Shown here: positions 44,974 to 53,897 of the stretch, piece by piece
Layout: each line of letters opens with the position of its first letter
Position numbering within the stretch: the stretch's first letter is position 1
Assembly: GCA_963674625.2 (NCBI GenBank)
Contig: CAXXXO010000004.1
Span: forward strand, 1-64,000
Origin: JALHFZ01 sp963674625
GTDB lineage: Bacteria; Synergistota; Synergistia; Synergistales; Aminobacteriaceae
Direction: 5' to 3'
Length of the DNA: 64,000 nucleotides
Position numbers and translations under genes: made by a program
Notes under the pieces: generated by a model
Told to the model about the DNA's origin: nothing
Databases searched by the model: none
The model's input: the letters and a program-made list of their open reading frames with translations, nothing else

Positions 44974-45981
44974 TTATTTCATTTCAGGAGGAACAAGGGA
45001 ATCCGGGACAGCAATACCCTGTTCTCTGTAAAATTTCACAGCCCCGGGATGCAGGGGTGCTCCTGTAAGACCTTTGACAGCTTCATCAAGGGTGACAAAT
45101 TTCAGGGCACCATGCTGTCCGCGCACTTCTTCAATATGTTTTAGATAAAGGGCATCAAGCATTTTATAAATAACATCCTCTTCAATGCCCTCATCACAGA
45201 TAAGTGCAGATTTCATGACAAGGGTGTGCAGAGGCTTCTCCTGCTTTGGATAGGTTCCCTCGGGTATCGCAAAGGGTGTAAAGAAAGGTGCTGAATCCAT
45301 CATGCGCTTCATTTCCTCATCGGTGAACTCAATCATCCCCACTTTTACCTGTCCTGCGTAAAGTTGGGAAACAGCAGAAGTCGGCAAACCTGAAGCAAGA
45401 TAGCATGCGTCGATGAGACCGTTCTGGAGAGCCTGAACCGAATCATCGTACCCCAGGTGCTGGGGGTCGAAATCATCAAAGGTCATGCCGTTGTATGTCT
45501 TGAGTATGATGGGAAGATAGAAAACACCTCCACCAGCAGCAGGTCCCACAGAAACTCTCTTGCCCTTGAAATCGGCCAGAGTCTTAATGCCGGAATCAAC
45601 TCTGTACATGAGCTGAACTGCTTCGGGCCACAGAGCAGTAACAAAACGTATATTCTTTATCTCTTTGCCCTCGTACTGTTTTACACCCTGGTAGGCGTCA
45701 GCTGCCGGGACGCTCCCGCTTACTGCAAACTGCATCTCCTTGTTGCGCAGCATCTCAAGGTTCTCAGTAGAACCACCAGAAGCCTGTGCGCTGAACTTAT
45801 ACCCCTCGGACTGAAGCTCTTCGTTAAATACATTTGAAAGGATAACACCCACCGGATAGAAGGTCCCTCCTGTAGAACCTGTCCCCATGCTCATAAACGT
45901 GACGGCAAAGGCACTGCCTGAGCAAACAGCAAGAGCAAAAACACATACTAAAAATCCCAGCATATACTTTTTACTTTTCAT
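44974..45981 (-). CDS. TRAP-TAXI family substrate-binding protein 2
   Basis: The 335-residue periplasmic protein has a signal peptide (about 1-26, ending S-A-F-A-V) and the TAXI start M-G-T-G-S-T-G-G-T-F-Y-P-V-G near 32. It also has Q-A-S-G-G-S-T-E-N near 65, G-P-A-A-G-G-G-V near 152, and L-H-P-G-A-V-K-F-Y near the end. The G-S-T-G-G-T-F-Y-P form is the usual TAXI motif, while system 1 has a diverged G-P-P-G-G-N-W-F. AAGGAG is 9 bases ahead of the ATG. Confidence 0.92.
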   Translation of the reverse strand: MKSKKYMLGFLVCVFALAVCSGSAFAVTFMSMGTGSTGGTFYPVGVILSNVFNEELQSEGYKFSAQASGGSTENLEMLRNKEMQFAVSGSVPAADAYQGVKQYEGKEIKNIRFVTALWPEAVQLMYRVDSGIKTLADFKGKRVSVGPAAGGGVFYLPIILKTYNGMTFDDFDPQHLGYDDSVQALQNGLIDACYLASGLPTSAVSQLYAGQVKVGMIEFTDEEMKRMMDSAPFFTPFAIPEGTYPKQEKPLHTLVMKSALICDEGIEEDVIYKMLDALYLKHIEEVRGQHGALKFVTLDEAVKGLTGAPLHPGAVKFYREQGIAVPDSLVPPEMK

Positions 45982-46033
45982 ATTCGAATTCTCCTTTCAG
46001 ACATGAATTTTTATCTCCCAAATTCTTTGATTT

Positions 46034-46060
46034 ATTATATACCATATCACTCTCGTCCAA
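46034..46060 (-). promoter_or_regulatory. Promoter of TRAP-TAXI operon 2
   Basis: Minus strand TTGGAC (46060-46055), 15 bases, perfect TATAAT (46039-46034). The spacing is short but can be read as 16 with TTTGGA. The leader is about 45-50 bases. Confidence 0.5.
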
Positions 46061-46167
46061 AAGATTTTTCGGAATATATTGCCAAGTTCAAAAACTGCTC
46101 CAAATTAGTTTTTGGTTAAATTATTAAACAGGTTTTGTTTTGCTGCACTCTTTGACGAACCTTGACA

Positions 46168-46206
46168 CTCATCATGCCCGTCCTTCTCCAGAAATGGCAT
46201 GATGAG
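46168..46206. repeat. Hairpin containing the right copy of the 27-bp repeat
   Basis: CTCATCATGCC (46168-46178) and GGCATGATGAG (46196-46206) are perfect 11-base arms. The loop holds CTTCTCCAGAAAT. The 27-bp unit 46172-46198 repeats 40084-40110. It may be part of the IS3 3' end. Confidence 0.55.
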
Positions 46207-46605
46207 CTTTCCCGGAAAAGCAGGACACAAAATCACGGCTGCAATCTTTCCTTTTAACAGCTTTCCGGCGTTTTACAACCGATCCCGGAGTGAAGATGCT
46301 TTCGGTTGTAAAATATCCCGATATACCTGAAGATATCCGACTTCGCCTCATCCCTTGTACTGTGTTTTTCCCTGGCGCAGACACACTCCGTTTTTAACGT
46401 CCCGAAGAAGCTTTCCATCGGCGCATTGTCCCGGCAATTTTCTTTTCCGTTCATGGGGCCTGTGATCCCATTTGCCCCGATTATCTGCTGATAGTCATGG
46501 CTCGTATACTGCCGCCCCGGTTTGAATAAAGAATCAATCCCGGAGGCGAATTTCTTTCTTTTATTGTCCGATCAATGGCCTTCGATATTAATGCTGCATC
46601 TGTTT
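46172..46605 (-). mobile_element. IS3-family transposase (OrfB) 3' remnant
   Basis: Successive minus-strand frames give I-S-K-A-I-D-R-T-I-K-E-R-N-S-P-P-G-L-I-L-Y-S-N-R-G, then Q-Y-T-S-H-D-Y-Q-Q-I-I-G-A-N-G-I, then M-N-G-K-E-N-C-R-D-N-A-P-M-E-S-F-F-G-T-L-K and Y-N-R-K-H-L-H-S-G-I-G. These are the rve-integrase blocks of IS3 OrfB (H-S-D-R-G-x-Q-Y, D-N-A-x-x-E-S-F-F, F-Y-N-x-x-R-x-H), with the catalytic Glu in M-E-S-F-F. There is a frameshift at about 46510, and the N-terminal half is missing. The 5' end runs into the terminator of the next operon. Confidence 0.85.
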
Positions 46606-46628
46606 TTTTTTCAGCAGCACCTCCCCTA

Positions 46629-46680
46629 AAAAAAATAAAAAAAAGACCTCCGCGGCCTTCTGAACAGCTGCGGAGGTCTC
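46629..46680 (-). terminator. Terminator of the five-gene exported-protein operon
   Basis: On the minus strand GACCTCCGCAGC (46679-46668), loop, GGCCGCGGAGGTC (46658-46646), followed by eight T and a further T-rich stretch to 46629. A strong, classical terminator 30 bases after the last gene. Confidence 0.85.
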
Positions 46681-46709
46681 CGAAATGCAGCAATACCAGA
46701 TCGCTGAGG

Positions 46710-49037
46710 CTAGAGCTGCTTGTTCTGTTTTTTCATAAGGGCATCCAGTTTTCGTATGTGCTCCTCCACTCCGCTGTTATGGTAGACATCGAGGCCTTCC
46801 CGATATTTGCGCAGCGCTTCAACGTACTTTTTCGCCTTCTGCAGTTCGCCTGCCTGCCGCCAGAGAGATTCAGCCTTCGCCTTTGCCTTCGGAAGAAAGA
46901 CCTCGAGCTTTGCGACGTGGGACCCTACGGCGTCATCAGGCGTCAGCCCGAGTCCCTTGCGGTAGAGTGCAATGGCTTCTTCGTACTTTTTCGCCTTCTG
47001 CAGCTCCCCCGCCTCCTTCCAAAGGGCCTCGGCCTGCCGTCTGAGATCAAGGTCTGGAAGTTTATTTGAGGGGGAAGGCTCCGGTTCAGTCTCTTCCCCG
47101 GGATCTTCCTCTTTCCCCTTTACCGAAAGCGGAGGCAGAGCGGCACGCAGCTCCAATCCCTCGGCGTATCGCTTTGCCGCGGGATCATCATGAAACATGA
47201 GGCTTTCCCTGTATTTTGCAGCAGCTCCTGCAAGATCCCCGCCGTCCTCCAGGGAAGCGGCCTCCTCCCGCAGCGAAAGGGCTTTTTTCAGCCGTGCCAG
47301 TTCCTCTTCCAGCCCCTCCTTCTTCTCAGCCTCCACCGAAGGGGCCCCGGATTCCTGCGGGACTGTATCCGGCAGCACGACTTCGGCTTCAGGCGCCTTT
47401 TCGGGGGGCGTCTCAACAGCCATTCCACCCGGGACAGCCGTTTCGGCGGGAGGAAGGGTTTTTGCCGGGAAGGCATTTTTCATCCTGGATATTGAAGGCT
47501 CGCCGGGACCGTATCCACTGGGCCGGTCCTTGACGATGACATCTCCGTTGGGCAGCACCGCCATCCCTTCGACGATGCCGAAGGTCCTCCGCGCGGGAAC
47601 AACCTGTAGAAATTTGCCGTCCGGATCGTAGATCCAGATTCCATCTTCGGAATCGTCATAGGCGTATACCCTTCCTTCACTGTCCGCCGCAAGGTGATCC
47701 GGTCGAAAGTAAATCTTTTCATCCCCGGGAGTGGGCGGAAGATCCGTCCCCCAGAAGGGCCATTCCTTCAGGAGACTGCCCTCGAGGTCGTACACCGCGA
47801 ACTTATCGGCGCGGTCATTTTCCGCCTGGGTTCTGGACAGAACAATTTTTTCTCCGGGAAGGAGCGCAACCTGATTGACCGACTCCAGATCCCAGGAGGT
47901 CAGCAATTTTCCCTCCGGTGAGAATACGAGCACCCTTGGGTTTCCCTTGCTTATCTCGGTGCTTCCCAGGGTGACGATTTTTCCCGTCTCCGTCACGCCG
48001 AGGAATTGAGGTTTGTAAATCCCCTTTTCCCCGATGGATTTCTTGTCTGCCTTTATTTTGCCCAGAAACTCCCCTTTCCGGGAAAACCGCTGGATGTTGG
48101 CATCCACAGAGTATCCCTCGTCGGCTACGTAGAGGGATCCATCGGGGGCAAATGCTATGACATTAGGCCAGGCAAAGGTGCCGTCCTCTCCCTTTCCCTG
48201 CGTTCCCCACTCATCCACGAGAACCCCCGCCGGGTCGAAAAGGCGGATCCTCTTGCCGAAGCGGTCAAGGAGTGCCACGGTTCCATCGGCTGCAGCAAAG
48301 GGCCCCTCAGAGTGCCGAAAACTCTTCTCGCTAGCGCCGAAGGGGAATGACGCGGCCATCTCGAGAGGGGCAGGCCCCTCCTTCGCCGATGCGAGGATCG
48401 TTCTGATGACATCCCTGTACCTGTCCACCGATGCGGAAGAACCCGCGACCATAACGAGGGTAAACATCCCTTCATGGTCGGGTTCTTTGACTACAACAAG
48501 GTTTGCTTCCATTTTCCTGACCGTTCCCTTGGCATCCACTTCGCCGGAAAAGGAGTAGAACATCGCCGGCCGTCCGCCGATGCTGGCCTCTTCTTCTTTT
48601 GAGGAGAAGTTCTTCGTGTTGTCCCTGGCAGCCATTTTTTCCATGTCGGCGAAAAAGGCCCTGTAGTCGCCTCCTTTCGGAGCCTTCTGGCGGGTGACCC
48701 CGAGGGCGATCGCCGGGAGGGCGGCCGAAGACGGGTCATTCATAGCCTCCGGGTGTGCTCCCGTAAAGCAGCCCACGCCGTCTCTGTCCATCATGGGCTT
48801 CCAGTCGGACGGGACAGTCATGTAGAAGTAGTTCATCCACCGCAGGGCCATACCCGGAGGGACGTCTTCCGGAGCCGGGATGGCAGCCGCTTGCTCTTCG
48901 GCGCCTGAAGCAGGGTACACCGATACAAGAACCAGGAGAAGAACGAGGGACATGAGGAGATACCGGGCGAAGGGAACGGTTTTATCTCCCCTCTCCCGGA
49001 AAGAGCGGCAAATTGCTTTAGAAAGATAACTGTTCAT
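46710..49037 (-). CDS. Exported NHL-propeller protein with TPR-like C-terminal repeats
   Basis: The 775-residue protein has an N-terminal membrane/signal segment (about 25-45, ending P-A-S-G-A). Residues 50-220 form a domain with a surface W-M-N-Y-F-Y-M-T-V-P-S-D-W. Residues 230-520 are NHL-like propeller blades (W-P-N-V-I-A-F-A-P-D-G-S-L-Y-V-A-D, E-G-M-A-V-L-P-N-G-D-V-I-V-K-D). A Pro/Glu-rich linker follows, then three helical repeats, two of them nearly identical (E-A-G-E-L-Q-K-A-K-K-Y-E-E-A and Q-A-G-E-L-Q-K-A-K-K-Y-V-E-A). It is the last gene of a five-gene operon. The AAGGAGGAAG site fixes the start. Domain classes are clear; function unknown. Confidence 0.7.
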   Translation of the reverse strand: MNSYLSKAICRSFRERGDKTVPFARYLLMSLVLLLVLVSVYPASGAEEQAAAIPAPEDVPPGMALRWMNYFYMTVPSDWKPMMDRDGVGCFTGAHPEAMNDPSSAALPAIALGVTRQKAPKGGDYRAFFADMEKMAARDNTKNFSSKEEEASIGGRPAMFYSFSGEVDAKGTVRKMEANLVVVKEPDHEGMFTLVMVAGSSASVDRYRDVIRTILASAKEGPAPLEMAASFPFGASEKSFRHSEGPFAAADGTVALLDRFGKRIRLFDPAGVLVDEWGTQGKGEDGTFAWPNVIAFAPDGSLYVADEGYSVDANIQRFSRKGEFLGKIKADKKSIGEKGIYKPQFLGVTETGKIVTLGSTEISKGNPRVLVFSPEGKLLTSWDLESVNQVALLPGEKIVLSRTQAENDRADKFAVYDLEGSLLKEWPFWGTDLPPTPGDEKIYFRPDHLAADSEGRVYAYDDSEDGIWIYDPDGKFLQVVPARRTFGIVEGMAVLPNGDVIVKDRPSGYGPGEPSISRMKNAFPAKTLPPAETAVPGGMAVETPPEKAPEAEVVLPDTVPQESGAPSVEAEKKEGLEEELARLKKALSLREEAASLEDGGDLAGAAAKYRESLMFHDDPAAKRYAEGLELRAALPPLSVKGKEEDPGEETEPEPSPSNKLPDLDLRRQAEALWKEAGELQKAKKYEEAIALYRKGLGLTPDDAVGSHVAKLEVFLPKAKAKAESLWRQAGELQKAKKYVEALRKYREGLDVYHNSGVEEHIRKLDALMKKQNKQL

Positions 49038-49080
49038 GATTGCTTCCTCCTTCTCTGATCAGATGCCTGAGTTCCGGACA

Positions 49081-51804
49081 TTACTTCACGGGGCAGAAGT
49101 AGATCCCTACTGGGAACGATACGGACATGTTGTCGTACCGGAGGGGAGAGCCATCACTACTCCAGGGTTCGCCGCTTCTTTTGAAAAACTCCAGGGTGTA
49201 GAACATCACAAGATCCAGCGCGAAGGACTCAGGAGACTTCTCTTTCTCCGGCGTCCACGAAACGGACGCAGATCCTCCGCTCCCCGGAATATAGGGGCTT
49301 GAGAGGGTACCAGTGGTGAAGAACCACTGCCGAACCGCTATCCGTCCTTCCACCCCTTCAGTCTTACCCTGTTCGTTCCTCATGGAGAGGCTTATGGGCG
49401 GGATGTTTCCGAGGGATACGGAGAGGGAGAGAGAAACGGGGCGGCCAGCCTCCTGGTAGCCGCTCCCCAGAACGGGGCGCCTCTGGACCGGGCCGGCAGA
49501 GCCGTCAAGCCCCGCCATCGCGAGGGCCTGTTTCAGCCCCTCGGCCATCTGGGCGTCGCTCAGGCTGATGCCCATTTTCGCCATTTCCTTTGCCATCTGC
49601 TCCTTCATTGATTCCCCCGCCTTTGCGACGCCTTCAGTCAGCTGGTCCAGGCGTTTCCCCTCGGGGCTGTCCGGAGGAATCTCTCCGGAAATACCGGAAA
49701 TCGAAGGGGAAAGGACGAGAGGAACGGTGGGAAGATCCACCGTCTGGTCATTGCCCAGGGGGGAGCCCGTCATCCAGAAGGTCCGGTTCTCGAAGAAATG
49801 CCGCTTTTCCCCCTTCAGGACCGTTATGGAGATGGAATCCGCCGCGAGTATTCTGCCCTTGTCGTCCACAAGCCGAACGACAGGTTTAAAGGAGTCTCCA
49901 GGCTTCAGGCCGGTATATCGGTGAAGCTGGACGGAGTTCTCTCCGGGCCCTTTCCGGTCCTCCTCAACAGGGGTTCCATCGCCGAAATCCCATTCGAACA
50001 AGTGAGTTTTCTTCGGCTTCGGTGCTGCCTCAAATTCCTGCTCCGCTTCCGAAGCATCGTCGAGCAGCTCCAGGACCAGAATCCGGGGAGGAAGGATCGA
50101 AACTTCAGCCTTCTCCTCCTCCTTCCATGCCTCGCTTTCGAAGATCCGGCTTCCCGCCTCGATCCTCAGAAAGGCCTCCTGGCCGGGTTTGATCTCGTAA
50201 AAACTTTCCTCCTCGCTGAGGGGTTCCGCCGTTCCTGCAGCAAAAAGCCTGAGAGGAGCCTCTTCCGTCTTCCCCTCCCTGTTCTCGATCTGTTTCGGGA
50301 CACCTTTGACGAACAGGATTTTTCTGGAGTACACAGTTTTTCCCTTCTCCCTCACGACGAGTTGGGCCGGACCGGAGTACTGTATGGTCAGTCCGTTGGC
50401 TTTCCACGCCGGGTCCTTTTCACTGTGGTGCTTCATTGAAGCCTTCACTTCGATGATCCGAAGGGGCGCGGCCCGGGGATCGGCCCCCTCCGTCTCGGAC
50501 TCCGTTTCTTCGAATTCCGCCTTCAGCTCGAGGGTGGGGTAGAAAAGATCCATGAGGTCGGCGCAGGCATGAATGGCCACCGGCAGCAGGATCTCTCCCT
50601 GTCCGGCGGCGAAGGCATGAGGGACCTGGAATGGACCAAGCCTTCTCAGGGCGACTGCCGCTGCCCTTCCGGCCTTTTCCTTGACGCCTTCGAAATCAGA
50701 TACGAAGGACTGTTCCGGATCGAACCAGTGAAAACTGAGACGGTCCTGGATCATAGGCGCCCGTTTCCCGTCGAAAACGCCGTAAAACCTGCGGACTTCC
50801 CGCTCCATGACAAATCCCGGTATCTTCTTTTTTTCCACCTCCAGATCCTTCAGCTGGGGGGAGGGATATCCCTTCTGGCGGTTATTCGGCAGAACCTTCG
50901 ATTCTTCGTCGTATATGGTGTCCAGGGAATAGAACGTCATATTGACGAAAGCGGCCACCTGGCGAAAAAGTTCGGCCGGGTCCTGCAGTGTGCCTCCGGC
51001 GCTGGCCAGGTAGGGGCGAACTCTGGAATCGACGAAGGGAGCCGCTGCCGCTTTCCGGACATGGTCGCTGAAGGTGGCAGCCTCGATGGGTTCATCGGCG
51101 GGGTGGGAGTCGTTCCGAACATGGGCGGGCTGGGTCATGTCCCCGAGCATGTGCATGGACTCCCCGAGGGCCCGGTATGCCCTTGAGAGCTGGAGACTGC
51201 GAAAGTCATCATGGTCACCGGGGACAAGGCTCAGGGACGTCTTGAAATGGACGGAACTCAGGGCCGGGGGAAGGGGGAAATCATCTCTGACCTCGAGGGC
51301 GAGCTTGTAGGCCGAAAGGGCCGCGAAAAAGCAGAAAGGGTTGTCGGCATGGGTGAGGCCCCATGTCCTGGCATCGGTGGCGGGGCTGTCGTAGAGCCCG
51401 TGTCCTTCGCTCTGGTCAGTCAGGTAGGGCACCCCGGACCAGCTGAGAGGATCGTAGAAATGTCTGACCGAGGAGTACAGGTGAGGCTCGTCGGCCCAGT
51501 CCCCTCCGCTGATGATCCACGACTGGGCGGAAAGGCTCGCTTCGGCCGAGACAAAACCCGAGGCGAGCAGGGAGGAACTGGTCACCGCAGCGCCCCTCAG
51601 AGGCTCGGAAAGTCCTTTCTCCGAGAAGGGGCCCAGGCGGTACTTCTCCTTGCCATCGGCCTGACTGAGAAACAGCTTCACGGCCTCCAGATTGATCTGT
51701 CGGTGGGGATGCTGGCTCCAGGCCTCCGCAGGGGCGGCGGCAAAGAGCGATAAAGCGGTCAGCGCAAGAATGCCGTTCTTTCGAATCCGTTCGATAAAAG
51801 TCAT
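49081..51804 (-). CDS. Exported zinc phospholipase-C/S1-P1-nuclease-like protein with PKD domain
   Basis: The 907-residue protein has a signal peptide (1-28). Trp 29 directly follows cleavage, as in Zn-dependent PLC, where the N-terminal Trp binds zinc. Further ligand candidates are H32 or H34, D-W-A-D near 102, H-F-Y-D near 115, and L-G-E-S-M-H-M-L-G-D-M-T-Q-P-A-H at about 213-228 (H-x-x-x-D...H). A PKD-like domain with F-E-W-D-F-G-D-G-T-P lies near residue 620, followed by a C-terminal beta region. The start ATG 51804 follows AAAGGAGGG. The fold suggests phosphodiester or phospholipid hydrolysis outside the cytoplasm; the full architecture is unlike toxins that I know. Confidence 0.68.
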   Translation of the reverse strand: MTFIERIRKNGILALTALSLFAAAPAEAWSQHPHRQINLEAVKLFLSQADGKEKYRLGPFSEKGLSEPLRGAAVTSSSLLASGFVSAEASLSAQSWIISGGDWADEPHLYSSVRHFYDPLSWSGVPYLTDQSEGHGLYDSPATDARTWGLTHADNPFCFFAALSAYKLALEVRDDFPLPPALSSVHFKTSLSLVPGDHDDFRSLQLSRAYRALGESMHMLGDMTQPAHVRNDSHPADEPIEAATFSDHVRKAAAAPFVDSRVRPYLASAGGTLQDPAELFRQVAAFVNMTFYSLDTIYDEESKVLPNNRQKGYPSPQLKDLEVEKKKIPGFVMEREVRRFYGVFDGKRAPMIQDRLSFHWFDPEQSFVSDFEGVKEKAGRAAAVALRRLGPFQVPHAFAAGQGEILLPVAIHACADLMDLFYPTLELKAEFEETESETEGADPRAAPLRIIEVKASMKHHSEKDPAWKANGLTIQYSGPAQLVVREKGKTVYSRKILFVKGVPKQIENREGKTEEAPLRLFAAGTAEPLSEEESFYEIKPGQEAFLRIEAGSRIFESEAWKEEEKAEVSILPPRILVLELLDDASEAEQEFEAAPKPKKTHLFEWDFGDGTPVEEDRKGPGENSVQLHRYTGLKPGDSFKPVVRLVDDKGRILAADSISITVLKGEKRHFFENRTFWMTGSPLGNDQTVDLPTVPLVLSPSISGISGEIPPDSPEGKRLDQLTEGVAKAGESMKEQMAKEMAKMGISLSDAQMAEGLKQALAMAGLDGSAGPVQRRPVLGSGYQEAGRPVSLSLSVSLGNIPPISLSMRNEQGKTEGVEGRIAVRQWFFTTGTLSSPYIPGSGGSASVSWTPEKEKSPESFALDLVMFYTLEFFKRSGEPWSSDGSPLRYDNMSVSFPVGIYFCPVK

Positions 51805-51829
51805 TGATCCGTCCCTCCTTTCCCCAAGA

Positions 51830-52627
51830 TTAAAAATCGAAGAGCACCCATTTGCCGTCCCTCTTGACCCACCGCACATAGAAAGTAAAGCCGCCCACAT
51901 CCACGGCGTACTCGGAGGTCCTGAGGGTGCTGGTGGTGCCGGGATCCGCGTTCTCAGGCGCGCTCAGAAAACTCATGTCCGCTTTTTCGAGCAGAGCGGC
52001 GAAGGAGGGCATGGCCTCGGGCTTCCGCTCAAAGAGCGCGGCGTAGGTCTCCCGGCAGCTTTCGTCCACGCATCCGCTCGCCGAGCCGACGTCTCCGGCC
52101 TTCAGCGCATTCCTGAAGCGGCTCAAGGATTCTTCGATGGCCTTTTTCTCGGCCGGGAGGTCAGGATAGGTTTTCCAGTCGGCGTTATCCGTGCCTTCCG
52201 GCATATCGCCCGGAATGACCGGCATCCCGGGTGACACGGAGACTGTTGCCTGTCCTCCGGGCTTCTGCGCCGCAAGAAGCCCTTCAAGATACGCGATCCG
52301 GTCTCTCAGCGGCTGAAGATCAGGGCGCCAGGAACTCATCCTGTCCTCGAGCCCCTTGTCCGGATAGAGGGCCTGGCTTTTCGCGAAGGCCTCCATGGCG
52401 CCGGGAATATTCTTTTCCGCCTCCATCCGGAGCCCTTCGCTGCGGAAAAAGAGCGCCTCTTCCAGAACAGCGATACGGCTTCGAAGCACTGAATCGGAAG
52501 GCCTGCGCGGAGCATCCTTCCCCTGCGCGCCCTCCGCAGGGCCGTGCAATAACATCGACAGCAGGAGAAGAATAAACCCCGTTTTTCTTAAAAACGTACC
52601 GGAAAAATGACAGCACGATAAGTTCAT
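51830..52627 (-). CDS. Exported protein with helical repeat and NTF2-like C-terminal domain
   Basis: The 265-residue protein has a signal peptide (about 14-34, ending G-P-A-E-G-A). A helical region with a TPR-like piece (A-E-K-N-I-P-G-A-M-E-A-F-A-K-S-Q-A-L-Y-P) is followed by a C-terminal domain of about 120 residues that looks like a SnoaL/NTF2 fold (I-E-E-S-L-S-R-F-R-N-A-L-K-A-G-D...W-V-K-R-D-G-K-W-V-L). Such domains bind small ligands or partners. It lies 25 bases before the PLC-like gene in one operon. The fold is a visual judgement. Confidence 0.6.
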   Translation of the reverse strand: MNLSCCHFSGTFLRKTGFILLLLSMLLHGPAEGAQGKDAPRRPSDSVLRSRIAVLEEALFFRSEGLRMEAEKNIPGAMEAFAKSQALYPDKGLEDRMSSWRPDLQPLRDRIAYLEGLLAAQKPGGQATVSVSPGMPVIPGDMPEGTDNADWKTYPDLPAEKKAIEESLSRFRNALKAGDVGSASGCVDESCRETYAALFERKPEAMPSFAALLEKADMSFLSAPENADPGTTSTLRTSEYAVDVGGFTFYVRWVKRDGKWVLFDF

Positions 52628-52657
52628 GATCGATTCACCCCCCTGGCCCTGACGGGC

Positions 52658-53866
52658 TTATCTCTTTTCTTCCGTGTCACGGCCGTCTTTACCGACGGTC
52701 ATTCGCTCCAGTTCGGCAGAAAGAGGAATTTTATGAAGGCGAAGTGCTTCAAAGATTTTCTCTGCCCCCGGAATGTTCGAACACAGGAATTTTACCGCCC
52801 TGCCGCTCCCGAGCCGGAATTCCACGCCCCAGTCCGTGCGGCTGGAAAGAATCAGCGCCTGCCCCATCATCCGCCAGTTCGCAAGGCCTGCGATAAACAT
52901 GATGGTCCGCAGCCACCCGGGAGCCCTGTAGTCGACGAATTCCGCAGACGAAATATCCGCGAAGGCGACGCGCTGCTCCTCTCCAAGAGTCTGCAGGATC
53001 AGCGATTCCGGCAGAATCTGCAGAGCAAAGGAAGCGTATTTCGCCGACCAGTAGAGGATGGAGGCGAAAATCAGGCCGATCAGCCAGAAGACGAGGGTGA
53101 ACCATGCGCTTCCGTAGGAGAAGTCAAGTATGTCAGCCCGGTCGAAAATATGAACCGAGAGGACAAAGGGCATGCCCAGAAACAGTCCCGCCATTATGAA
53201 GGCCATAATATCGGGAAGAATGACCGCTGACCACCTGGGATACACGATCGCCCCGTCGGGATGCTTCTTCCGGGGAAGAAACAGATAGAGCGCAGCCGCG
53301 AGCAGAAGGGGCCAGGCAGTCATGGAGCGGAAGGGACGTGCGACTGCCGATGGGACTCCGCCGCCGATGGCAGTGCCCGGCCCTTCGATAGCCATTCCAA
53401 GGAACTGCGGCCCTGAAGGAGAGAAAGACTTCAGGTACCGGAAGCTCTCATCCTTTTCAGTCATTTCTCTGACCATGGCGGAAAAGGGCTCCTCTTTTCC
53501 GTGGTAGTAAAAGTTCTGTCCGTACTTTTTGCCTGCCTCTCTCCATGCAATCGGGGATTGGTCTGAAGGCGACGCGATGCCGGCAAAAATATCCGGCCAC
53601 TGCCCCCCCTCCACCTCGCTCAGCCGGTTTTCAGTTTTTGAATCGATAAATTCTGCAATAGACCTGAAGGGAGTAACCGAACGGATAAACTTTCCGGCAG
53701 CCGCCTGGGCCCCGAAAATACCCTGTGAAGGGCTGTAGGCGGACCGGTACTCCTTCCCCATGTCCACCCTGTAGAGGCGGACAAAACTTCCCCTCACTGT
53801 AAAATAAAAAACGAGGGCGATGAAAAGCAGCGCGAGGACTCCAAGCCTTCGATACAATTCTCTCAT
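52658..53866 (-). CDS. Polytopic membrane protein of unknown function
   Basis: The 402-residue protein has one N-terminal helix (8-28), a 150-residue extracytoplasmic stretch with W-P-D-I-F-A-G-I-A and Y-G-Q-N-F-Y-Y-H, then four to five helices between about 185 and 300. It ends in a cytoplasmic C-terminal domain of about 110 residues (F-A-D-I-S-S-A-E-F-V-D-Y...W-G-V-E-F-R-L-G-S-G), which looks like a PH-type beta domain. ATG 53866 has GGGGTGGA in front; GTG 53875 is also in frame. It is the only multi-pass protein of the operon and may anchor the exported partners. Confidence 0.6.
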   Translation of the reverse strand: MRELYRRLGVLALLFIALVFYFTVRGSFVRLYRVDMGKEYRSAYSPSQGIFGAQAAAGKFIRSVTPFRSIAEFIDSKTENRLSEVEGGQWPDIFAGIASPSDQSPIAWREAGKKYGQNFYYHGKEEPFSAMVREMTEKDESFRYLKSFSPSGPQFLGMAIEGPGTAIGGGVPSAVARPFRSMTAWPLLLAAALYLFLPRKKHPDGAIVYPRWSAVILPDIMAFIMAGLFLGMPFVLSVHIFDRADILDFSYGSAWFTLVFWLIGLIFASILYWSAKYASFALQILPESLILQTLGEEQRVAFADISSAEFVDYRAPGWLRTIMFIAGLANWRMMGQALILSSRTDWGVEFRLGSGRAVKFLCSNIPGAEKIFEALRLHKIPLSAELERMTVGKDGRDTEEKR

Positions 53867-53897
53867 GAATTCCACCCCGATTTCCGACCGGTCCGGT

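Noticed and set aside
46172..46605. A complete IS3 element
   Set aside because: Only the OrfB C-terminal half is present, with a frameshift; no OrfA and no left inverted repeat.
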